Source: an uncultured Eubacterium sp. (GTDB lineage: Bacteria; Bacillota; Clostridia; Lachnospirales; Lachnospiraceae). From it: a stretch of DNA of 26,458 nucleotides. The DNA lies in assembly GCA_910584065.1 (NCBI GenBank), contig CAJTZN010000046.1, positions 1 to 26,458 of the forward strand, written 5' to 3'. A program made the translations under genes and the position numbers. This document shows, piece by piece, positions 7,478-15,965 of the stretch. Position 1 is the first letter of the stretch. Every line of letters starts with the position of its first letter. The notes under the pieces were generated by a model that ran no database searches, was not told the DNA's origin, and saw only the letters and a list, made by a program, of their open reading frames with translations.

Positions 7478-9637
7478 TTACCCCCCAACCTTTGCCCGCA
7501 AGCTAAAAAACAGTTCAAACACCGGGACCACGCCGAAAAATCTGGGGAACAGCAGAACAGCCGCGCAAAACAAACTTATGACCGTAATACAAAGCGCAAA
7601 CCGCAGCCTGCTCATGGGAATACATACCGAAACCAGCACGCCAAAACTCACCGCACCGCCAGCCAGCAAATTCAGCGTTGACACAGCAACCTCCCCGAAG
7701 CCAAACATGTTATTCAGAATCGTAACTGCCACCAGCCCCCCCGTGAGGATCAGCGCCGCCGGAAGCGAAATCCGCAGGACATTCCGCAAAAAACCTCTCG
7801 GAATCGTATCCTCATGCCGTTCAAAAGCAAGGACAAAACTCGGTATGCCGATCGCCGTCCCTCCGATGAGGCTGAGCTGGATCGGTATGAAAGGATACGA
7901 CTGTCCGATGATGATAAAAAGGACGCAGAGCATGATGGAATAAAGCGTTTTCGTCAAATACAGCGCACTGACGCGCTCGATATTGGAAATGATCGTTCTC
8001 CCCTCGTTGACGATTGCTTTCATGGACGAAAAATCCGAATCAAGCAGCACGATATGCGCGCTCTGCTTTGCCGCATCACTCCCCGAAGCCATAGCGATCC
8101 CACAATCCGCGTCTTTCAAAGCAAGCACGTCGTTGACGCCATCCCCGACCATCCCAGTCACTCGGTCATCCGCTTCAAACGCCTTTACGAGAAGCCTCTT
8201 CTTTTCTGGCGACACGCGCCCAAACACCGTATAATTTCCCACTTCCCGGCACAGTTTTTCCATGTCATCCGGAAGTTCCCGCGCATCCACGTATCGCTCG
8301 GCCCCTTCCAGCCCCGCCCGTTTTCCTACGATGGAAACAGTCAGGGGATTATCGCCCGAAATGATTTTGATCTCCACATTTTTCTCCCGGAAAAACCGAA
8401 ATGTTTCCGCCGCGTCCTCTTTGATAATATCCGATAATACGACGAGCGCGACCGGTTCCTTCTCCGTCAGCAGCAAAACCCGCATCCCCTCGGCGGCAAA
8501 CCGTTCCGCCTTTGAAATCGTGGCGCGGTCATCGGTCAGATACTCTGGCGCGCCCAGACAGTACCGTTTCTCCCTTCCATTTTCCCGAAGCGTTACCCCC
8601 ATGTATTTCCGCTTGGAGCTAAACGGGATCCGGTCAATGATCTCCAGCTTTTTCGTTTCATCAAAGTATCTCCGCAGCGCGTCAGTCGTGGCATTTGTCT
8701 CTTCAAACGCATAGGAGATACACTCCAGGATTTCCCGCACTTTCTTTTCACTGCGAATGGCATCCACCGTCACGACCCGCTCCACCTTCAATTCACCGGT
8801 CGTGATCGTTCCCGTCTTATCCAGACAGAGCACATCAACTCTGGCGAGCGCCTCGATCGCTTCCATTTCCTGAACGAGCGCGTTCTTTTTCGCCAGCCTT
8901 CCCACCCCGAGGATAAACGAAATACTCGTGAGCAGCACAAGCCCCTCGGGAATCATGCCGAGCACGCCTGCCACCGTATTCACGATAGAATCCGAAACGG
9001 TATTGTGCGCCGCACTGCGCTGAATGTAGTACAGCACCAGACCGATCGGAATGATCGCATACCCTACATATTTAATAATGCGTTTGATCGCAATCTGCAT
9101 TTCTGAAGTAGCGCGCCGCTTCGTTTTCGCCTTTTTGACAAGCTGCGTCGCATAGTTATCCTCTCCGACGTGGATCACGCGTGCCGTTCCTGACCCCGCC
9201 ACCGCGTTACTGCCGGAATACAGCATGTCCCCTGTCTTCTTCAGAACCGCCAGCGACTCCCCCGTCAAAAGCGATTCATCAATCTCAAGTCCCTGGGATT
9301 CTATCGTCTCACAATCCACCGGGATCTGATCCCCGATGGAAAAGCGGACCACATCTCCGATCCGCAGCTGCTCCACCGGAACTTCCCGCACTTCTCCTGC
9401 CGGCACCAAAAGTTTGGCCTTCGTTGCCGTCACGACCGAAAGCGCATCGATGAGTTTTTTCACTTTAAGCTCCTGTATGATCCCAATGAGCGCATTCGTG
9501 ATAACAATTCCCATAAACAACATGTTCTTCTGCTGTCCGGAAAACACGATCAGTGCCGCCAAAACAAGATTTAAGAAATTAAAATAAGTAAATGTATGAG
9601 AAGCAATGATTTCCCATTTTGTCTTTGAGGCATCCAT
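7478..9637 (-). CDS. Cation-transporting P-type ATPase, N-terminally short
   Basis: 719 residues, a membrane pump that uses ATP to move cations. Visible motifs: actuator TGES (about 125-128), PEGL in transmembrane segment 4 (about 230), phosphorylation site DKTGT (Asp about 273), nucleotide-domain GAPE, SGDN, and hinge GDGVND. The PEGLVLLTS phrase and lack of heavy-metal CPC motif place it with MgtA/CtpE-like cation pumps rather than copper pumps; the ion cannot be told. Start ATG at 9637 has GGAGGGA just upstream. Relatives usually carry about 40 more residues (a GLT..E...R segment) before the first membrane helix; here the helix TYFNFLNLVLAALIV begins near residue 17. A longer frame reaches 9802 but runs through tRNA-Thr, so it is not used. 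Confidence 0.9.
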   Translation of the reverse strand: MDASKTKWEIIASHTFTYFNFLNLVLAALIVFSGQQKNMLFMGIVITNALIGIIQELKVKKLIDALSVVTATKAKLLVPAGEVREVPVEQLRIGDVVRFSIGDQIPVDCETIESQGLEIDESLLTGESLAVLKKTGDMLYSGSNAVAGSGTARVIHVGEDNYATQLVKKAKTKRRATSEMQIAIKRIIKYVGYAIIPIGLVLYYIQRSAAHNTVSDSIVNTVAGVLGMIPEGLVLLTSISFILGVGRLAKKNALVQEMEAIEALARVDVLCLDKTGTITTGELKVERVVTVDAIRSEKKVREILECISYAFEETNATTDALRRYFDETKKLEIIDRIPFSSKRKYMGVTLRENGREKRYCLGAPEYLTDDRATISKAERFAAEGMRVLLLTEKEPVALVVLSDIIKEDAAETFRFFREKNVEIKIISGDNPLTVSIVGKRAGLEGAERYVDARELPDDMEKLCREVGNYTVFGRVSPEKKRLLVKAFEADDRVTGMVGDGVNDVLALKDADCGIAMASGSDAAKQSAHIVLLDSDFSSMKAIVNEGRTIISNIERVSALYLTKTLYSIMLCVLFIIIGQSYPFIPIQLSLIGGTAIGIPSFVLAFERHEDTIPRGFLRNVLRISLPAALILTGGLVAVTILNNMFGFGEVAVSTLNLLAGGAVSFGVLVSVCIPMSRLRFALCITVISLFCAAVLLFPRFFGVVPVFELFFSLRAKVGG

Positions 9638-9675
9638 ACGACTCCCTCCACAAATCAAGGATTTTCCTATAAAAG

Positions 9676-9700
9676 TGAAAAAGGAACACATGACGTGTTC
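9676..9700 (-). terminator. Terminator after tRNA-Thr
   Basis: Read on the minus strand: GAACAC-gtcat-GTGTTC (9684-9700) followed by CTTTTTCAC. It separates the tRNA from the P-type ATPase gene. Confidence 0.7.
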
Positions 9701-9735
9701 ACTTTTACTGTTTTTTTCGTAATCTTTTACGCAAA

Positions 9736-9808
9736 AGCTAGCGACGGGAATCGAACCCGTGACCTCTTCACTACCAATGAAGTGCGCTACCGACTGTGCC
9801 ACGCCAGC
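9736..9808 (-). tRNA. tRNA-Thr (anticodon GGT)
   Basis: 73 nt. Acceptor GCTGGCG/CGCTAGC pairs over 7 bp (one G-U). Anticodon arm CTTCA-TTGGTAG-TGAAG gives GGT, and the T arm has GGTTCGATTCC. CCA is not encoded. Confidence 0.95.
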
Positions 9809-9830
9809 TTATTTCACTTTCGACCCTTCT

Positions 9831-9859
9831 ATTCTAACAGAGTGCCATCTGATTGTCAA
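9831..9859 (-). promoter_or_regulatory. Promoter of tRNA-Thr
   Basis: TTGACA (9854-9859), 17-nt spacer, TAGAAT (9831-9836) on the minus strand, about 20 bp upstream of the tRNA. Confidence 0.8.
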
Positions 9860-9876
9860 TAAAAAATCTATTGTTT

Positions 9877-10494
9877 TCACTTGATTTTATCCGCCAGTTT
9901 TTTCTTTATCCTCTGAAGCGCATTATCGATCGATTTCGGCGTCTTCCCTAACCGGTCCGCGATCTGCTGGTAATCCATCCCATCTATATACAGATTTACG
10001 ACGCTCTGCTCAAAACAGCTCAGATATTCCCGCATATACTCTTCAATCTTCCCCACCCGCTCCCGGTCGATCAAAATATCCTCCGGATTGGAAATGTCAG
10101 AACGCTCGAGCGTTTCTCCCAGCGTCTGCCCCGTTTCTCCCGTGATCTCATCCCCACCCACCGGGACATCAAGCGAAATATAGCAGTTGAGCGGCGTATT
10201 TTTTAAGCGGTTCGCCCCTTTCACCGCATTGTATAACTGGCGTTCAATGCACAGGCTGGCAAAGCGGACAAAAGAACTCTCTTTCTCCTTCTGGAAATCA
10301 CGGACTGCTTTATAAAGCCCGATCATACCTTCCTGGATCAGGTCGTCGTTATCGCCGCCGATCAGATAGAGGGCCCTCGCTTTTTTCCGCACGAGATTTT
10401 TATATTTTTCAAGCAGGAAATCTACGCCGGATGCATCTCCGCCGCGGATGCCGCTTATAATCTCTTCATCAGACAAAGTCGCATATTTCTCCAT
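9877..10494 (-). CDS. sigH: Sigma-70 family factor, SigH-type
   Basis: 205 residues, the length of SigH, the RNA polymerase sigma factor for the transition to stationary phase and early sporulation in Bacillus and Clostridia. Region 2 is seen in DDLIQEGMIGLYKAVRDF (core binding and -10 recognition). Region 4 is the helix-turn-helix DYQQIADRLGKTPKSIDNALQRIKKKL (-35 recognition). Start ATG with GGAGG upstream. It follows rlmB by 27 bp, an arrangement close to the Bacillus rlmB-yacP-sigH order, though yacP is missing. Assignment to SigH rests on region content plus this context. Confidence 0.9.
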   Translation of the reverse strand: MEKYATLSDEEIISGIRGGDASGVDFLLEKYKNLVRKKARALYLIGGDNDDLIQEGMIGLYKAVRDFQKEKESSFVRFASLCIERQLYNAVKGANRLKNTPLNCYISLDVPVGGDEITGETGQTLGETLERSDISNPEDILIDRERVGKIEEYMREYLSCFEQSVVNLYIDGMDYQQIADRLGKTPKSIDNALQRIKKKLADKIK

Positions 10495-10521
10495 ACCTTC
10501 CTCCCGCGCATAGTCAGCGGT

Positions 10522-11262
10522 TTACACATATTTCCGCTGCCGGACGATCTCAAATGCCAAAACCCCCGCCGCCACCGATGCGTTCAAAGAATCAATGTCT
10601 CCTGCCATTGGAATAGCGGCCGTGTAATCACAATGCTCTTTTACCAGCCTTGACACGCCGCTCCCCTCATTTCCGACTACCAAACCGATAGGGCCCGTCA
10701 GATTCTGGCGGTACATCACCTCTCCGTCCATATCGGCGCAGACAAACCACAGGCCTTTTTCCTTCAATTGTTCCATCACAGCAGACAGATTCGTCACTTT
10801 TGCCACCGGCGTATAGTGGATCGCCCCCGCCGATGCTTTCACCGCCGCCGAAGTCAGTCCGACCGCGCGCCGTTTCGGAATGATCACGCCATGCGCGCCC
10901 GAAAGATTTGCTGTGCGAATAATGGCGCCGAGGTTATGCGGATCTTCGATCCCGTCCAGCAGGAATAAAAACGGATCCTCTCCCCGTTCCCCGGCAAGCG
11001 CCAGCATATCCTCCACCGAACTGTACGCGAAAGCCGACAGCTGCGCGATCACGCCCTGATGTTTGCCGTCCTCGCTCATATGATCAAGCCGCTCTTTGGG
11101 CACAAAATCCAAAATAACCTGCGCGCGCTTCGCCTCGCGGACGATCGTACTGACCGGCCCATCCTGGCAGCCTTTTAATACAAACACGCGCTCCACGAGC
11201 TTTCCCGCCCGGAAAGCCTCCAAAACGCTGTGCCTGCCCTCGATCTGGTTTTCATTCCCCAT
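10522..11262 (-). CDS. rlmB: 23S rRNA (guanosine-2'-O-)-methyltransferase, RlmB/TrmH family
   Basis: 246 residues. N-terminal substrate-binding domain (EGRHSVLEAFRAGKLVERVFV), then a SPOUT domain with the three motifs of the family: LDGIEDPHNLGAIIRTAN, VGNEGSGVSRLVKEHCD and IPMAGDIDSLNASVAAGV. These form the knotted AdoMet site. ATG at 11262 is chosen because GGAGG lies just upstream; an ATG at 11289 lacks one. It leads into sigH. Substrate (G2251-type position of 23S rRNA) is inferred from the E. coli family member. Confidence 0.92.
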   Translation of the reverse strand: MGNENQIEGRHSVLEAFRAGKLVERVFVLKGCQDGPVSTIVREAKRAQVILDFVPKERLDHMSEDGKHQGVIAQLSAFAYSSVEDMLALAGERGEDPFLFLLDGIEDPHNLGAIIRTANLSGAHGVIIPKRRAVGLTSAAVKASAGAIHYTPVAKVTNLSAVMEQLKEKGLWFVCADMDGEVMYRQNLTGPIGLVVGNEGSGVSRLVKEHCDYTAAIPMAGDIDSLNASVAAGVLAFEIVRQRKYV

Positions 11263-11328
11263 GCCGGTTCCTCCTTTACAATAGTGCATTGTACCGTTCC
11301 TATTTCGCCAAATGAACAGTACAAGGCA

Positions 11329-12195
11329 CTAGGTTATATCGTTGATATACACCCGTAACCCTTCCACGGCGCGCGATTCCGCCAGCTCCTTCAGCATAAT
11401 CGACGGCCTTCGCTCCGTTTTTCTGATAATCCCCGCTCCATCTACCTGATCCAAAAACTGCCCGTCGCTGAACAAGACCGCCTCCCCTCTTCCTTTTGTC
11501 AAATAACCGCAGATCGTTTCTACCGCTTCCGAACCGTCCGGTGCCGCGCAGAGCAGTTCCGTCACATCATATCGCCCTTCTTCATACGTATAGGCCGCGA
11601 TCGCGTGGATGGCCGCCCCTTCCCACAAAACGAGAACGCCTCCATCCAGCGCTTCCATTTCTTTTTGCACGCCCTCATAGTAAGCCACACTACGCTTCAT
11701 ATACAGGTCAAACCCCGACGAAGCCAAAAGATCGGTGGCAAATACCGCCGCCTGCACCTTTTCCTTCTCTGTCAGTTCCGCAAAGCAACTCACCGCATAC
11801 CGTCCGCATACCGTCCCATAACCGGACACCGTAAGCTGTTTACGGTACTGGACGCCGCGGAATCCAAAGGGCTCGTAAATGCTCTCGTCCGCAGGACATA
11901 AAAAAGCCAGCTCACACCCGCGCGCCTCCGCCTCCATCAGTCCCTGTTCCAGAAGCATCCGCATATACCCCCGTCGCCGGTGAGACGCCTTTGTTGCCAC
12001 GCCTACGATATAGGGGCAGATCCGCTCCCTCCCCCGGTACACGACCGCGTATGGGGTAAAAAACATCATACTTACAAGCACGCCATCCACGTATTTCGAA
12101 TATACGCGGCTCCGCCCTGCCTTCTCTTTAAAATAATAGTCAATGTACCGATCCGTATCCCCAAACGCTTCTTTCCACAATTCCTTATGGCCCAT
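11329..12195 (-). CDS. GNAT family N-acetyltransferase (Eis-like)
   Basis: 288 residues. The acetyl-CoA binding motif A is VGVATKASHRRRGYMRMLLEQ (about 65-85), preceded by typical N-terminal strands (LVSMMFFTPYAV) and followed by CPADESIYEPFGFRGVQYRK, a pattern seen in Eis-type acetyltransferases. The C-terminal half is less conserved. Substrate unknown. The ATG at 12195 has GGGAG upstream. It sits between ispF and rlmB, where Bacillus-type gene order would place gltX, cysE, cysS and mrnC. Confidence 0.8.
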   Translation of the reverse strand: MGHKELWKEAFGDTDRYIDYYFKEKAGRSRVYSKYVDGVLVSMMFFTPYAVVYRGRERICPYIVGVATKASHRRRGYMRMLLEQGLMEAEARGCELAFLCPADESIYEPFGFRGVQYRKQLTVSGYGTVCGRYAVSCFAELTEKEKVQAAVFATDLLASSGFDLYMKRSVAYYEGVQKEMEALDGGVLVLWEGAAIHAIAAYTYEEGRYDVTELLCAAPDGSEAVETICGYLTKGRGEAVLFSDGQFLDQVDGAGIIRKTERRPSIMLKELAESRAVEGLRVYINDIT

Positions 12196-12214
12196 AAAAC
12201 TCCCTTCCGCCGAT

Positions 12215-12682
12215 TTATTCTAACAGGCACACTGCCTGACAGGAAATACCCGATTTGCTCCCGGTAAAGCCGAGTCCCTCTTCCGTCGTAGCCTTCACAC
12301 TGATCCGGTCAACATCCACCCCGAGCGCATCCGCGATATTCGTCCGCATCTGCTCGATAAACGGTGCCAATTTCGGCTCCTGCGCCACGATGACAGCATC
12401 CACATTTCCAATCTTATACCCTTTTCCCTCCAAAAGCACGGACGCGCGCTTTAACAGCCGCAGGCTGGAAACTCCTCGATACCGCTCATCCGTATCCGGA
12501 AAATGCCTGCCGATGTCTCCCATCGCCGCCGCCCCAAACATGGCATCCATGATCGCGTGAAGGAGCACATCCGCATCCGAATGGCCGACCAGACCGAGCG
12601 CATAGTCAATCTCCACTCCTCCTAAAATCAGTTTCCTTCCCTTCTCCAGTTTGTGTACATCATATCCGATTCCGATTCTCAT
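12215..12682 (-). CDS. ispF: 2-C-methyl-D-erythritol 2,4-cyclodiphosphate synthase
   Basis: 155 residues, normal for IspF. It closes the ring of CDP-ME-2-phosphate to make MEcPP in the MEP isoprenoid pathway. Metal ligands are in GIGYDVHKL (Asp8, His10) and the HSDADVLLHAIMDAM stretch; the GRHFPDTD and TTEEGLGFTGS signatures are present. ATG at 12682 follows AAGGAAGGA. A longer open frame to 12844 runs through tRNA-Met and is rejected. The gene is followed closely by the GNAT gene. Confidence 0.95.
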   Translation of the reverse strand: MRIGIGYDVHKLEKGRKLILGGVEIDYALGLVGHSDADVLLHAIMDAMFGAAAMGDIGRHFPDTDERYRGVSSLRLLKRASVLLEGKGYKIGNVDAVIVAQEPKLAPFIEQMRTNIADALGVDVDRISVKATTEEGLGFTGSKSGISCQAVCLLE

Positions 12683-12726
12683 GCCGTTCCTTCCTTTCTT
12701 ACTATCGTTTGAATAGTGACTCAATA

Positions 12727-12755
12727 GAAAAAAAAGCCTTGAACAGACAAGGCTT
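12727..12755 (-). terminator. Terminator after the tRNA-Val/tRNA-Met pair
   Basis: AAGCCTTG-tctgtt-CAAGGCTT followed by a run of T on the minus strand (stem 12734-12755). A perfect 8-bp stem; it separates the tRNAs from ispF. Confidence 0.9.
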
Positions 12756-12760
12756 GTACG

Positions 12761-12834
12761 TAGCGGGAAAGGGATTTGAACCCCCGACACCACGGGTATG
12801 AACCGTGTGCTCTTGCCAACTGAGCTATCCCGCC
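12761..12834 (-). tRNA. tRNA-Met (anticodon CAT, elongator type)
   Basis: 74 nt. Anticodon arm CACGG-TTCATAC-CCGTG. It starts GGCGGGA and pairs fully at the acceptor end, and it lacks the initiator features (C1-A72 mismatch, three G-C pairs next to the anticodon loop). It closely resembles the Bacillus elongator tRNA-Met. CCA is not encoded. Confidence 0.92.
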
Positions 12835-12926
12835 GGATTGCCATATAAAATGGCGATTTATATATGAAACTGCTGTCCGCGATCTACAGACGAACTGCCT
12901 GATCCACCGCATTTTTAAGAATAAAA

Positions 12927-12999
12927 TGGGACCTATAGGGCTCGAACCTATGACCCTCTGCTTGTAAGGCAGATGCTCTCCCAGCTGAGCTAAGATCCC
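12927..12999 (-). tRNA. tRNA-Val (anticodon TAC)
   Basis: 73 nt. Acceptor GGGATCT/AGGTCCC, anticodon arm TCTGC-CTTACAA-GCAGA giving TAC, T arm GGTTCGAGCC. Cotranscribed with tRNA-Met 92 bp downstream. Confidence 0.95.
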
Positions 13000-13030
13000 A
13001 TTTGCATGCTTATCAGCAGCACCAGTGATT

Positions 13031-13059
13031 ATTATATAAAAACATCTATCATTTGTCAA
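13031..13059 (-). promoter_or_regulatory. Consensus promoter of the tRNA-Val/tRNA-Met unit
   Basis: TTGACA (13054-13059), 17-nt spacer, TATAAT (13031-13036) on the minus strand: a perfect sigma-A consensus, as expected for stable RNA. Confidence 0.92.
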
Positions 13060-13148
13060 GCGTTTTTTGAAAATTTTTACAGCAAAATTTTAAAATTTTA
13101 AAAACTTTTAAAACAAGCCTTTCACAATTTTGCCGCCTCCTCTTCCCG

Positions 13149-13625
13149 CTATAAAAACAGCGCGGTAAATGTCCCTTTCGCCACAATGCTCAGCGTCGCC
13201 ATGATCACCCCGGCCAGCAGCACGCCGCCCATGCTCGCCAGTATGCTCGATTTAAAATCCATATCCAGAAGGCTGGCCGCAAGTGTTCCCGTCCATGCGC
13301 CCGTACCGGGAAGCGGGATGCCCACAAACAGCAGAAGCGCTACAAAAAGTCCTTTTCCCGCCTTTTCCTGCAGTTTCTTTCCACCTTTTTCCCCTTTTTC
13401 CAGACAGAACGTGAAAAATCTTCCGATGACCGGCTTATCCGCGCCCCATACGAGGATCTTCCTCGCAAAGAAATAAATAAACGGCACCGGCAGCATATTC
13501 CCCACGATTGCCAGCGGGAACGCGATGTACAGAGGAATATTCCACACAACAGAATACGGGATTGCTCCTCTCAGTTCGATCAGGGGTACCATAGATATCA
13601 AAAATACAAGTAAATAATGCAACAT
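13149..13625 (-). CDS. Small multidrug-export-type membrane protein (COG2426 family)
   Basis: 158 residues with several hydrophobic helices. The N-terminal PLIELRGAIPYSV and the central LLLFVGIPLPGTGAWTGTLAA are signatures of the Sm_multidrug_ex (COG2426) family. Despite the name, transport of drugs is not established for most members. It is the last gene of the operon beginning with the rhodanese gene, 37 bp after the phosphoesterase. AT-rich palindromic sequence follows the stop (13070-13120). Confidence 0.85.
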   Translation of the reverse strand: MLHYLLVFLISMVPLIELRGAIPYSVVWNIPLYIAFPLAIVGNMLPVPFIYFFARKILVWGADKPVIGRFFTFCLEKGEKGGKKLQEKAGKGLFVALLLFVGIPLPGTGAWTGTLAASLLDMDFKSSILASMGGVLLAGVIMATLSIVAKGTFTALFL

Positions 13626-13662
13626 TTTTCTTTTCCTTTCTCATTTTATCAATTATTTATGA

Positions 13663-14151
13663 TCATGAAACTTCACACATGGTAATGCAGACTTCCCCGT
13701 TCTCCAAAAACTCGATCACGGCGTGCGTGGGAATAAATCCGCTCTGCCTCGGCCTGGAGATACTGCCGGGATTCAGGACAGTCATTGTGGAAGACTGCTC
13801 CAAAAACGGGACATGGGTATGGCCGTACAAAACAATATCCGCGCCCTGTTCCATCGCCCAGTATTTTAACAGATCAACGCCCCCATTCACATGCTGGCGG
13901 TGGCCGTGCGTCATCGCTATGGTGTGGCCGTGCAGTTTCAACACCTGAAACGCAGGCGCCTGGGAGTACCAGTCGCAGTTGCCCTTCACTATGTAAGTGG
14001 GGCCCTGGATCGAGGCGCGGAGCCTGTCCTCCCCGCTCTCAATATCTCCCAGAAAAAATAGTCCTTCGATGCTGTCTTTTTGCTGCGCAATGATCTCAAG
14101 CATTCTCTCATTTTTCCCATGGGAGTCGCTAAATACCAAATATTTCGCCAT
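13663..14151 (-). CDS. YfcE/MJ0936-type metallophosphoesterase
   Basis: 162 residues. All metal-binding motifs of the calcineurin-like fold are in order: FSDSHG (about 7-12), FLGD, GNCDW, THGH, YGHTHVP, plus the NPGSISRPR phrase of the YfcE group. Family members act as Mn-dependent phosphodiesterases in vitro; the in vivo substrate is unclear. Start ATG follows AAAGGAG. The gene begins 11 bp after rdgB, an order common in Firmicutes (rdgB then yfcE/ysnB). Confidence 0.92.
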   Translation of the reverse strand: MAKYLVFSDSHGKNERMLEIIAQQKDSIEGLFFLGDIESGEDRLRASIQGPTYIVKGNCDWYSQAPAFQVLKLHGHTIAMTHGHRQHVNGGVDLLKYWAMEQGADIVLYGHTHVPFLEQSSTMTVLNPGSISRPRQSGFIPTHAVIEFLENGEVCITMCEVS

Positions 14152-14162
14152 ACAACACTCCT

Positions 14163-14756
14163 TTATTCCAATCTATTTAGTTTTTCCACCATTTTCCGCA
14201 GCGCGATTCCCCGATGGCTGATCTTATTCTTCTCTTCGGGTTCCATTTCACCGGTCGTGCAGCCGCGCTCCGGCAAATAAAAGATCGGGTCATAGCCAAA
14301 GCCGTTTGTGCCCTTCGGCTCATACGCCAGCCTTCCCTCGATGACTCCCTTTGTCGTTTCCACTCTTCCGTCTGGGTAAGCACAGGCGATCGCACAGACA
14401 AAACGCGCCGTCCGCTCTTCTTCTTTTGCCTGCTCACATCGTCTCAGTATTTCCGCATTCTTTATCTCATAAGAAGTATCTTCCCCTAAATATCTGGCGG
14501 AATAAATCCCCGGCTCGCCTCCTAAATAGTCTACCTCAAAACCAGAATCATCCGCAAGTACCATTTCATTTGTCTGGCGGCAGATTGCCCTTGCCTTGAT
14601 CTGCGCATTTTCCTCAAACGTTTTTCCATCTTCGACTATATTCGTATGTATGTCCAAATCCTTTAACGAATATACCTCGTAACCATCCCCTAAAATCTGC
14701 CGTATTTCATTTACTTTTCCTTCATTATTCGTCGCAAAAATGAGTTTCTTTCCCAT
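14163..14756 (-). CDS. rdgB: XTP/dITP pyrophosphatase (RdgB/HAM1 family)
   Basis: 197 residues. It hydrolyses non-canonical purine nucleotides (XTP, ITP, dITP), cleaning the nucleotide pool. Signatures: FATNNEGKVNEI near the start, LADDSGFEVDYLGGEPGIYSARY, and the C-terminal GTNGFGYDPIFYLPE and ISHRG. I chose ATG 14756 (MGKKLIF), 5 nt after GGAGG; an ATG at 14768 overlaps the Shine-Dalgarno. The gene overlaps the end of the methyltransferase gene by 32 bp in another frame, so coupling is likely. Confidence 0.95.
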   Translation of the reverse strand: MGKKLIFATNNEGKVNEIRQILGDGYEVYSLKDLDIHTNIVEDGKTFEENAQIKARAICRQTNEMVLADDSGFEVDYLGGEPGIYSARYLGEDTSYEIKNAEILRRCEQAKEEERTARFVCAIACAYPDGRVETTKGVIEGRLAYEPKGTNGFGYDPIFYLPERGCTTGEMEPEEKNKISHRGIALRKMVEKLNRLE

Positions 14757-15927
14757 CATTTCCTCCATTCGCGTTATGCCTATGCTTCGGCGGCTTCAGT
14801 CCCATGTACTGATAAAGATACGTTTTCATCATACCATTATAGATCTTCCGGTTTTTCGCCGCCTTCTTCCCGATCGCCCTCTGCGCGTCCTCGAATCCGC
14901 TTAAGAGGAAAAACGACCACGTTTCATTTTCGTCTATGATATTCCCGATCGTGCGGTAGAGCGCAGACATCTCATCCCGCGACGACAGGCGCTCCCCGTA
15001 CGGGGGGTTGGTGATGACAAATCCGTATTTCTTTGGCGACCGGAAATTTAATATGTCACGTTGCTGAAAATGGATCTGCTTTTCCACACCGGCGAGTTCC
15101 GCGTTAGCCCGCGCCATCTTTAACACCTCGGCATCCACATCGTACCCCTGGATCACCGTCTCCGCATCGTCCTCCACGAGATCCATCGCCTCCTGTCCCA
15201 CCTCATACCACTCCTTTTTCGGAATGAGGTTTGTCCAGTTTTCCGCCAAAAACGACCGGTTCATCCCTGGCGCGATATTTTTGGCGATCATGGCCGCTTC
15301 GATCGGTATCGTACCGCTCCCGCAAAACGGATCTACAAGAACCCGGTCACGTTTCCAGGGCGACAAAAGGAGGATGGCAGCGGCAAGCGTTTCCGTCAGC
15401 GGCGCGGGCGCAGTAAATTTTCGGTAACCCCGCTTGTGAAGGGAAACGCCTGTCGTATCCAGCCCGACCGTGACGATATCTTTCCGAATACTGATCCGCA
15501 GCGGATATTCCGCGCCATCTTCGGCAAACCAATCGGTGTGATATGTCTTTTTCAGGCTCTCGACCATCGCTTTTTTCACGATACGCTGAATATCCGACGG
15601 ACTGAACAGCTTACTGCTCACGGAAGACGCTTTTGCCACCCAGAATTTTCCATTTTCCGGAATATACTCATCCCAGGGGACCGCCTTTACCCCCTCAAAC
15701 AGCTCATCAAATGTTTCCGCCCGAAATTCCGCTGTTTTCAGCAGGATGCGCTCCGTCGTCCGCAAAAAAATATTGGCGCGGCAGATCCCCTCGGCATCCG
15801 CGATAAACGTCACCTTTCCGTTATCTACCGCGGAGATTTCATACCCGAGATCCAAAATCTCCCGTTTCAATACTGCCTCCATCCCAAAATGGCATGGCGC
15901 GATCAATTCATACGTATTCCTTTTCAT
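14725..15927 (-). CDS. THUMP-domain class I rRNA methyltransferase (RlmL/YpsC type)
   Basis: 400 residues. N-terminal ferredoxin-like plus THUMP region (about 1-180, beginning YELIAPCHFGMEAVLKREI) binds RNA. The C-terminal Rossmann domain has DPFCGSGTIPIEAA (AdoMet site) and the catalytic TNPPYGERL, the NPPY motif of base N-methyltransferases. It matches the N-terminal half of E. coli RlmL and Bacillus YpsC, so guanine-N2 methylation of 23S rRNA is the probable reaction. ATG 15927 fits the family N-terminus but its Shine-Dalgarno (AGGAAG) is 11 nt away; a GTG at 15963 would add 12 residues. It starts 38 bp after the rhodanese gene. Confidence 0.9.
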   Translation of the reverse strand: MKRNTYELIAPCHFGMEAVLKREILDLGYEISAVDNGKVTFIADAEGICRANIFLRTTERILLKTAEFRAETFDELFEGVKAVPWDEYIPENGKFWVAKASSVSSKLFSPSDIQRIVKKAMVESLKKTYHTDWFAEDGAEYPLRISIRKDIVTVGLDTTGVSLHKRGYRKFTAPAPLTETLAAAILLLSPWKRDRVLVDPFCGSGTIPIEAAMIAKNIAPGMNRSFLAENWTNLIPKKEWYEVGQEAMDLVEDDAETVIQGYDVDAEVLKMARANAELAGVEKQIHFQQRDILNFRSPKKYGFVITNPPYGERLSSRDEMSALYRTIGNIIDENETWSFFLLSGFEDAQRAIGKKAAKNRKIYNGMMKTYLYQYMGLKPPKHRHNANGGNDGKETHFCDE

Positions 15928-15965
15928 CCGCCGCCGTTCTTCCTTTCTTTTGGTAACATACACCT

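Noticed and set aside
7422..8437. Plus-strand frames 7422-7943 and 7814-8437
   Set aside because: Antisense to the ATPase, with no recognisable domain.
9638..9802. Extended N-terminus of the P-type ATPase
   Set aside because: The added codons translate tRNA-Thr and its terminator; GGAGGGA points to ATG 9637.
12683..13059. N-terminal extension of ispF and a 112-codon frame over the tRNAs
   Set aside because: Both translate tRNA-Met or tRNA-Val and the terminator; the IspF family starts at 12682.
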